In this document: positions 1-3,622 of the stretch, one piece after another
Layout of the letters: each line of letters starts with the position of its first letter
Position numbering within the stretch: the stretch's first letter is position 1
DNA from: an uncultured Polyangiaceae bacterium
GTDB lineage: Bacteria; Myxococcota_A; Polyangia; Polyangiales; Houyiibacteriaceae
Length of the DNA stretch: 5,605 nt
Assembly: GCA_947259605.1 (NCBI GenBank)
Contig: CAMYMX010000266.1
Location: forward strand, 1 to 5,605
Direction: 5' to 3'
Position numbers and translations under genes: made by a program
Notes under the pieces: generated by a model
What the model saw: only the letters and a program-made list of their open reading frames with translations
What the model was told of the DNA's origin: nothing
Database searches by the model: none

Positions 1-137
1 TTCTTCGCCGTTTTCTTCGGCGCCGCCTTTTTCGTCGTGCGCTTCTTCGCCGCCTTCTTCTTGGGCGGCGACTTCTTTGCCGTCCGCTTCTTCGCGGGGC
101 TCTTTCTTGCGGTCTTCTTGGTAACTGCTTTGGCCAT
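1..137 (-). CDS. Lysine-rich basic (histone H1-like) protein, N-terminal part only
   Basis: The reading frame starts at the ATG complementary to 135-137 and runs off the left edge, so only 45 codons are visible. It begins MAKAVTKKTARKSPAKKR and continues as irregular repeats of AKK, PKK and TKK. Of 45 residues, 18 are Lys and 3 Arg; there are no acidic and no aromatic residues. This composition matches bacterial H1-like tails, known from families such as Hc1/AlgP and from the extended tails of some HU proteins, which bind DNA non-specifically and compact the nucleoid. The start is supported by a GGAG Shine-Dalgarno sequence 6-7 bases upstream (complement of about 144-147) and a TATACT -10 candidate about 28 bases upstream. 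The missing C-terminal part could be a globular domain (HU, H1 or another enzyme), so only the basic N-terminal tail is certain. Nucleoid binding is inferred from composition. Confidence 0.75.
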   Translation of the reverse strand, partial: MAKAVTKKTARKSPAKKRTAKKSPPKKKAAKKRTTKKAAPKKTAK

Positions 138-164
138 GACACGCTCCGGGGTGGGTGAGCGCGA

Positions 165-170
165 AGTATA
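165..170 (-). promoter_or_regulatory. Candidate -10 box for the lysine-rich gene, with adjacent inverted repeat
   Basis: On the minus strand the hexamer TATACT (one mismatch to TATAAT) lies about 28 bases before the ATG at 137, which would give a short leader containing the GGAG ribosome site. No good TTGACA-like -35 lies 16-18 bases upstream. Instead, the -35/spacer zone holds the inverted repeat ACTCC-N5-GGAGT at 176-190, a possible operator or activator site. The -10 box is seen in the sequence; its use is inferred. Confidence 0.35.
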
Positions 171-230
171 GGGGAACTCCTCTACGGAGTGAGCATCAAA
201 AACGGGGCAGCCATCGTGTTCTTCAACAGG

Positions 231-254
231 CAAAAAAGATCCGACCGAGGTCGG
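231..254 (-). terminator. Possible intrinsic terminator for leftward transcription
   Basis: Read on the minus strand, the arms CCGACC and GGTCGG (complement of 241-254) form a tight hairpin, either 6 bp with a 2-base turn or 5 bp with a CTCG tetraloop. ATC and six T residues follow (complement of 232-237). It lies downstream of the leftward transposase gene and upstream of the lysine-rich gene's promoter, where a terminator separating the two would be expected. The stem is short, so efficiency is uncertain. The same hairpin core recurs inverted on the far side of the transposase (1549-1566, 1679-1696), so it may instead be a REP-like repeat. Confidence 0.4.
236..253 (+). repeat. 18-bp repeat, copy left of the transposase
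   Basis: This 18-base sequence, an AAGAT head followed by the quasi-palindrome CCGACCGAGGTCG, occurs in inverse orientation at 1549-1566 and again at 1679-1696. The copies therefore flank the transposase as inverted repeats. A short conserved head plus a hairpin resembles the REP sequences that flank RAYT transposases, but the known GTAG/GGAG head is absent. In this copy the bases also form the terminator-like structure on the minus strand. Confidence 0.45.
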
Positions 255-459
255 CGGCGAGGCATGTGAGAGGTGGGCGACTCGGCGGCGGCGAAACAGA
301 CCCAAAGCGGGCATTTCCGCACACGCGGATGCTCTGAAGTCGCGCAGACACCCCACTGAGTCGCGCATGTTGGCGGCGCGCAGCCCCCAAACCCTGCGGC
401 CCGCCTTTTCCGAGCGCACCTGTGCACCCGCGCCCCTGGGATTGGCCGATTTGGGCTTC

Positions 460-477
460 CTTCACCTTGGCGTGAAG
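460..477. repeat. Hairpin just past the transposase stop codon
   Basis: The arms CTTCAC (460-465) and GTGAAG (472-477) pair perfectly around a 6-base loop. The hairpin begins one base after the TAG stop of the transposase (complement of 479-481). No T-run follows on the minus strand, so it is not a classical terminator. IS200/IS605-type elements carry subterminal hairpins recognised by the Y1 transposase near both ends, and the position fits a right-end hairpin. That role is inferred. It could equally protect the mRNA 3' end. Confidence 0.4.
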
Positions 478-478
478 A

Positions 479-1396
479 CTACGGCCCGGGCCCGCACCGC
501 GCTCCGTGGCACACCCGCATCCACCAAGTGCCTTCGGGGAAGCAGGCATTCCGGTCGCCCGCTGTCCACTTCCCGAGGGCGCGCTCGTACTGGGCCCGAA
601 ACGCGCGAAGCCGCTTCACTGCCTCGGTCGCCGCGCCACGATGCCCCGCCGCAGCAAACTGCGGATTCAAGCTCCCAAACGCTTCGTAGCTCTTGGCGCG
701 CTTGGTATGCGTGAGCCGCAGCACGCGCCTCGGTCCGACAAACGGCATGCCCGTGCGCTTGGCCTTGTTCCACGCCTGATGCCGACGCTGTCGCACCCGC
801 TCGGCGATGCGTCCCCGCGCAAGCTCTGCGCCGTAGTCGAGCTCGAGTGCCATCGGCATCTCCAGCCGAAGCTCGATGACCTCAGGCCAGCGAGGATTCT
901 TGGGGTCGAAGTAGTGTGCAGGCCGCTCGACTCGGATGGTCCGCGTGCCGACGTGCGCGGGCAGCGTATGTGCCCCGGGCCAATCCTTGGCATACCGAAC
1001 GGCAAGCGCTTCCACGGGATTGGCGATGAGGTAGGCGATGGATTCGATCATCGCCTCCGGGGTCAGCAGTGTGTGGGCGCCGCTGCTTCGCTTGTTGAAG
1101 ACCTCCTCAGGCCATCCCCGCAGTGCCTTGGTGCACAGGGCGAGGTTACGGTGAAACGTCTCCAAGAACTTCGGATATTCGCCCCGGACGTCGGTGATGA
1201 CCTCGTGCGCGTGGGTCGACATCAGGCAAGCGGCGTGGACCAGCACTCCATGAAGTTGGGCGGCGTGCCCCAAGCAGTACCAATAGATGCGCTCCATCTG
1301 CCGCGCTTCGTCGGGGTGGAGGAGGAAGTGGCGGCGCGTCGTGCGTCGGGACAGCGCGAGGGTGGCTCCAGGAACCACGATGCGAGGTCGAGTCAT
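479..1396 (-). CDS. IS200-like / REP-associated Y1 (HUH) transposase
   Basis: This 305-residue protein is a single-strand DNA transposase of the Y1 HUH superfamily, which cuts and rejoins single-stranded DNA at hairpin-marked sites through a 5'-phosphotyrosine link. The start MTRPRIVVPGATLALSRRTT is typical of the family's first strand. The metal-binding HUH motif is in LMSTHAHEVITD (His62 and His64). The helix motif AYLIANPVEA supplies the likely catalytic Tyr122, with Asn126 four residues later in the position of a metal ligand in TnpA-REP proteins. Residues about 155-305 form a long tail ending FPEGTWWMRVCHGARC, seen in deltaproteobacterial members of this group and longer than classical IS200 TnpA (about 150 residues). 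The frame is unbroken and all key residues are present, so it may be active. No good Shine-Dalgarno is free: an 8-bp hairpin covers the start region. No TnpB or accessory gene is adjacent. It could be a mobile insertion or a domesticated RAYT-type gene; the absence of defined ends or a target duplication leaves this open. Confidence 0.88.
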   Translation of the reverse strand: MTRPRIVVPGATLALSRRTTRRHFLLHPDEARQMERIYWYCLGHAAQLHGVLVHAACLMSTHAHEVITDVRGEYPKFLETFHRNLALCTKALRGWPEEVFNKRSSGAHTLLTPEAMIESIAYLIANPVEALAVRYAKDWPGAHTLPAHVGTRTIRVERPAHYFDPKNPRWPEVIELRLEMPMALELDYGAELARGRIAERVRQRRHQAWNKAKRTGMPFVGPRRVLRLTHTKRAKSYEAFGSLNPQFAAAGHRGAATEAVKRLRAFRAQYERALGKWTAGDRNACFPEGTWWMRVCHGARCGPGP

Positions 1397-1415
1397 CGCT
1401 TCTGCGTAGAAGCGA
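1396..1415 (-). promoter_or_regulatory. Hairpin enclosing the transposase translation start
   Basis: TCGCTTCT (1396-1403) and AGAAGCGA (1408-1415) are perfect 8-bp complements around the 4-base loop GCGT. On the transposase mRNA the 3' arm ends with the A of the AUG and includes the only purine-rich AGAAG before it. The stem would therefore hide the initiation site. In IS200 a 5' hairpin is known to sequester the tnpA ribosome site, and left-end hairpins are also the DNA recognition signal. The structure is seen directly; the repressing role is inferred by analogy. Confidence 0.6.
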
Positions 1416-1444
1416 AAACAGTACCAACTCGGGGCGTACGGATT

Positions 1445-1574
1445 CCGCGGACTTAGCGCGCTCGGTCCGGTGGACTAACCACCACCCGCTGGCGGCCGCC
1501 ATCCCACGAAATCACAGGGTGTTTCTGCACGCAGCGCAGTGTTTGTTGCGACCTCGGTCGGATCTTCGTCCCCC
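1445..1574 (+). repeat. 130-bp tandem repeat, unit 1
   Basis: Bases 1445-1567 are identical to 1575-1697 over 123 bp, and the following 7 bases match at 4 positions, giving about 127 of 130 identical at a period of 130 bp. The unit contains AGCGCGCT, a hairpin GGTGG-N5-CCACC (1469-1483), the 10-bp palindrome GGCGGCCGCC (1491-1500) and the 18-bp transposase-flanking repeat. The period is not a multiple of three and no frame reads through both units with coding character, so it is treated as non-coding. Near identity implies a recent duplication or strong conservation. Confidence 0.9.
1549..1566 (-). repeat. 18-bp repeat, inverted copy right of the transposase
   Basis: Reverse complement of 236-253 with 18 of 18 bases identical. 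It lies near the end of the first unit of the 130-bp tandem duplication, about 150 bp upstream of the transposase start codon. A second identical copy at 1679-1696 was created by the duplication. Confidence 0.45.
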
Positions 1575-1704
1575 CCGCGGACTTAGCGCGCTCGGTCCGG
1601 TGGACTAACCACCACCCGCTGGCGGCCGCCATCCCACGAAATCACAGGGTGTTTCTGCACGCAGCGCAGTGTTTGTTGCGACCTCGGTCGGATCTTCTTC
1701 CGCG
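1575..1704 (+). repeat. 130-bp tandem repeat, unit 2
   Basis: This is the second unit, directly adjacent to the first. It differs from unit 1 only in its last seven bases (1698-1704), where it merges with the coding-like segment that continues to 1796. It carries the same palindromes, including GGCGGCCGCC at 1621-1630. Unit 1 carries the different end sequence (GTCCCCC), so unit 2 is probably the ancestral junction with the right-hand sequence and unit 1 the added copy. That order is inference. Confidence 0.88.
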
Positions 1705-1796
1705 ACACACTCGCCAAGATTATCGAGCAGCGCTTTGGTAGCGGGCCGTTCCGTCTCAGCAACGTGGCGACGGTGGGCTGCGGCGTCGTGGGCTAG
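1695..1796 (+). pseudogene. Possible 3' remnant of an unidentified gene
   Basis: From 1695 one frame reads FFRDTLAKIIEQRFGSG, then PFRLSNVATVGCGVVG, and ends at a TAG at 1794-1796. About 28 of 33 codons end in G or C, matching the real genes here, and the sequence looks protein-like. The frame stays open upstream to 1587, but that part lies in the tandem repeat and reads as implausible protein rich in Thr, Arg and Cys. No start codon or ribosome site is credible. The simplest reading is the C-terminal scrap of a gene whose 5' part was removed when the repeat arrived or expanded. I do not recognise the family. Confidence 0.3.
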
Positions 1797-1804
1797 GGGG
1801 AGCT

Positions 1805-1834
1805 GGTCGAGGCCGTCGACCGAGGATTTCGGTC
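1805..1834 (+). promoter_or_regulatory. Two overlapping, mutually exclusive hairpins upstream of the GST-like gene
   Basis: GGTCGA (1805-1810) pairs with TCGACC (1816-1821) around a 5-base loop. GACCGA (1818-1823) pairs with TCGGTC (1829-1834) around another 5-base loop. Bases 1818-1821 are needed by both stems, so only one can form at a time. They lie 60-90 bases before the start codon at 1895, where a leader switch or a paired operator could act. No T-run follows, so it is not a plain terminator/antiterminator pair. Function is inferred. Confidence 0.35.
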
Positions 1835-1867
1835 ACCGATGGCGGAGTGGGGCTTGCACCAAGTCCA

Positions 1868-1880
1868 CCTACGCCGTAGG
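1868..1880 (+). promoter_or_regulatory. 13-bp palindrome before the GST-like gene
   Basis: CCTACG-C-CGTAGG is a perfect inverted repeat with a single central base, ending 14 bases before the start codon at 1895. The position suits a repressor operator or a small structure controlling translation. A 6-bp arm can occur by chance in GC-rich DNA, so support is modest. Confidence 0.25.
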
Positions 1881-1894
1881 CAGGTCGCGAGCTC

Positions 1895-2605
1895 ATGAAG
1901 ACGACCTTGTACCAGTTCGCGCTGTGCCCCTTTTGCAACAAGGTTCGTGCAGGACTTCAACTCAAAGGCATCCCGTTCGAAGAGGTCGAGGTGAGCCCGC
2001 GGTCCAAAGTGGAGTTGCCTGCGCTGCCCGAAGAGGCGCCGAAGAAGGTCCCCGTCCTCCAGGTCGGAGACACCGTCTTGTGGGACTCGACGCAGATTCT
2101 GTCGCAGCTCGACCAAGCATATCCGGAAACGCTTCGTCTCACACCAGCCGACGACGCCACGCGGTCGCGTGCCGACGCGATGGAACAATGGGTTGACGAC
2201 GAGTTCATCCAGTCTCTTCCGCCCGTGCTCTACGGAACGTGGCGCGAAGCCGCCCAGGCCTCCAAAATCATCGCGAAGCACAGTCGCTTTGGGGCCGGCG
2301 AGGGTTTGGCAGTCAAAGTCGGTGGTCCCGTGATCATGCATGCGGTCGCGAAACGCATCCTCAAGCGCAACGGCCGAACCGACGCACACGCTTGGGTCCA
2401 TGAAAACTTGGACTACTTCGAGCGAGAGCTGGGAGAGCGAGATTTCGTTTGCGGTGATGCCCTCACTGTCGCTGACGTTGCGATGCACGGCGCGCTCACT
2501 TGCATCAGCCCCTTTCCGATCTTCGAAAATGTCCAATCCCGACCCGTGCTCCATGCATGGTTCGAGCGGGTCGAGGCGATGAAGAAATCGACTGCCGAGG
2601 CTTAG
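1895..2605 (+). CDS. Glutathione S-transferase family protein with CPFC active site
   Basis: The 236-residue protein has the two-domain GST layout. Residues 1-75 are a thioredoxin/glutaredoxin fold: strand TTLYQF, then Cys11-Pro-Phe-Cys14 at the start of helix 1, KVPVL with the cis-Pro53 that contacts glutathione, and Asp64-Ser65 in the position that binds its gamma-glutamyl group. Residues about 90-236 are all-helical, with the GST N-capping box TVAD (191-194) after FVCGDAL. A CPFC pair is typical of glutaredoxins and of membrane-associated prostaglandin E synthase-2-like GSTs, so thiol-transferase or reductase activity is more likely than classical conjugation. Starting at 1895 puts the first strand right at the N-terminus as the family expects, although the Shine-Dalgarno (AGG, about 10 bases upstream) is weak. 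It is the first of three same-strand genes and is probably cytoplasmic. The substrate is unknown. Confidence 0.85.
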   Translation: MKTTLYQFALCPFCNKVRAGLQLKGIPFEEVEVSPRSKVELPALPEEAPKKVPVLQVGDTVLWDSTQILSQLDQAYPETLRLTPADDATRSRADAMEQWVDDEFIQSLPPVLYGTWREAAQASKIIAKHSRFGAGEGLAVKVGGPVIMHAVAKRILKRNGRTDAHAWVHENLDYFERELGERDFVCGDALTVADVAMHGALTCISPFPIFENVQSRPVLHAWFERVEAMKKSTAEA

Positions 2606-2608
2606 CGA

Positions 2609-2627
2609 GGATCTCTTGGGATCTCTT
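2609..2627 (+). promoter_or_regulatory. Tandem GGATCTCTT motif in the gap before the methyltransferase gene
   Basis: GGATCTCTT occurs at 2609-2617 and 2619-2627, a spacing of 10 bases or one helical turn. It lies in the 63-bp gap between the GST-like and methyltransferase genes and ends 41 bases before the latter's start. The same 9-mer occurs at 3579-3587, 35 bases before the third gene. Shared position and helical phasing suggest a binding site, but a shared 9-mer alone is expected by chance in a window this size. Confidence 0.3.
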
Positions 2628-2668
2628 TGCGCCTCGACAGACGGCGACTTTGGCGGTAGCCGCTAACG

Positions 2669-3544
2669 ATGTTCAAGCGCGTCCTGGTTCTTTGTATGGT
2701 TGGGCTCTGGGGTTGTGGGGGTGCCACCGCTCCGACAGGGCGCAGTGCCGTGCCGCCTGCCGATCCGACCGAAGGCGGGACCGCCAGCGAGGTCGCTGCC
2801 GCTCCGGGGAGCCTCGCCGCGGTGGTCGCGTCCGCGGAGCGCTCGCCTGACAATCGTGCACGCGACCGATACCGACATCCCTTGGAGACACTGACCTTCT
2901 TCGGGATTGAGCCCGACATGCACGTCCTCGAGATTCGACCGGGAGGCGGCTGGTACACGGAAATCCTCGCCCTGTACCTTGCTGAGTCGGGGAGACTGTC
3001 GGTCGGCATCCCCAGCGCGGAAGGGCCGCGCGCCAAGTACCGGAAGCGCTTCATGGACGCGCGGGCGTCTCGACCCGAGCTCCTCGAAGCCACAGAGCTC
3101 GTGACCTTCGATCCTCCTTCGCCGATCGAGCTCGGACCCGACGCCTCAGTCGACCTCGTCCTCACCTTCCGCAACACACACAACTGGATCGTCGACGGCG
3201 GCGCCGAGCAGGCGTACGCCGCGTTCTTCGCTGTCCTGCGACCGGGCGGAATCCTCGGCGTCGCGCAGCACCGCGCCGACGAGGGAGCCGACCCGAAGGA
3301 GAGTGCGACAGAAGGCTACGTGCCCGAGGCGTACGTCATCGCCTTGGCCGAAGAAGCCGGCTTCGAACTAGTCGGCCGGTCCGACGTCAACCGCAACCCG
3401 AAAGACACGCACCACCATCCCGAGGGAGTCTGGACGCTCCCACCGGTGCTTCGACTCGGTGCCGAGGGCGAGGCGAACTATGTGGCCATCGGAGAAAGCG
3501 ATCGAATGACGCTCAAGTTCCAGAAGCCGCTGGTCGCGCCGTAG
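2669..3544 (+). CDS. Exported class I SAM-dependent methyltransferase, predicted lipoprotein
   Basis: The 291-residue protein starts with a lipoprotein-type signal: FKR, a hydrophobic run VLVLCMVGLWG, then Cys16 (box L-W-G-C; Trp at -2 is unusual). A low-complexity Ala/Gly/Pro/Thr linker follows to about residue 50. The rest is a Rossmann methyltransferase: DNRARDRYRHP and FFGIEPDMHVLEIRPGGGW, with the SAM-binding motif I around residues 86-95, a post-motif strand SVDLVLTF (160-167), LRPGG (190-194) and a C-terminal SDVNRNPKD (238-246). This resembles the COG4798 'predicted methyltransferase' group, whose members often carry export signals and whose substrates are not established. SAM is made in the cytoplasm, so an envelope location raises a real question about its catalysis. 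No clear Shine-Dalgarno precedes the ATG, but this start is needed for the signal peptide. It follows the GST-like gene by 63 bp and probably shares its transcript. Confidence 0.82.
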   Translation: MFKRVLVLCMVGLWGCGGATAPTGRSAVPPADPTEGGTASEVAAAPGSLAAVVASAERSPDNRARDRYRHPLETLTFFGIEPDMHVLEIRPGGGWYTEILALYLAESGRLSVGIPSAEGPRAKYRKRFMDARASRPELLEATELVTFDPPSPIELGPDASVDLVLTFRNTHNWIVDGGAEQAYAAFFAVLRPGGILGVAQHRADEGADPKESATEGYVPEAYVIALAEEAGFELVGRSDVNRNPKDTHHHPEGVWTLPPVLRLGAEGEANYVAIGESDRMTLKFQKPLVAP

Positions 3545-3578
3545 CCGGCATGGGTAAATGCGCTCCTATCGTAAGGTC

Positions 3579-3587
3579 GGATCTCTT
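3579..3587 (+). promoter_or_regulatory. GGATCTCTT motif before the quinone reductase gene
   Basis: Third exact copy of the 9-mer found in tandem at 2609-2627, here in the 78-bp gap before the gene starting at 3623. A near match, GGATCTTCTT, is at 1690-1699 upstream of the first gene. It is a possible common regulatory site of the cluster; low confidence. Confidence 0.22.
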
Positions 3588-3622
3588 CGACTGGCGGGAC
3601 TCATCCGAGTGGAAGCGATACG

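Larger units (their letters stand above)
138..459. other. Non-coding spacer between lysine-rich gene and transposase gene
   Basis: No frame here has a credible start, Shine-Dalgarno sequence and codon pattern. The stretch contains the promoter and SD of the lysine-rich gene (left end), the terminator-like hairpin at 231-254, a weak bulged hairpin at 311-332 (arms GCAT..CCGC and GCGGATGC) and a 9-base direct repeat AGTCGCGCA at 338-346 and 359-367. I see nothing else that is supportable in it. Confidence 0.6.

Noticed and set aside
1..137. Short-period repeat (TTCTTCGCCG-like) that could suggest a tandem repeat array or CRISPR-like locus
   Set aside because: The pattern is explained by Lys-Lys and Ala codons of a basic protein with a proper start and ribosome site. 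There are no conserved repeats with unique spacers.
506..1456. Long open frame (316 codons) on the plus strand opposite the transposase
   Set aside because: It lies antisense to a gene with clear HUH motifs, its translation shows no recognisable domain, and GC-rich DNA with G/C-ending codons commonly gives such shadows.
1669..2196. 175-codon plus-strand frame crossing the tandem repeat and the start of the GST-like gene
   Set aside because: It overlaps the GST-like gene out of frame and has Ser/Arg-rich shadow composition.
1793..2554. 253-codon frame on the minus strand opposite the GST-like gene
   Set aside because: It is antisense to a gene with CPFC, cis-Pro and N-capping motifs and has no ribosome site or recognisable domain.
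3575..3584. GGTCGGATCT shared with the 18-bp transposase-flanking repeat
   Set aside because: Only 10 bases match, the hairpin partner arm is missing, and 10-base matches are expected by chance in this window.
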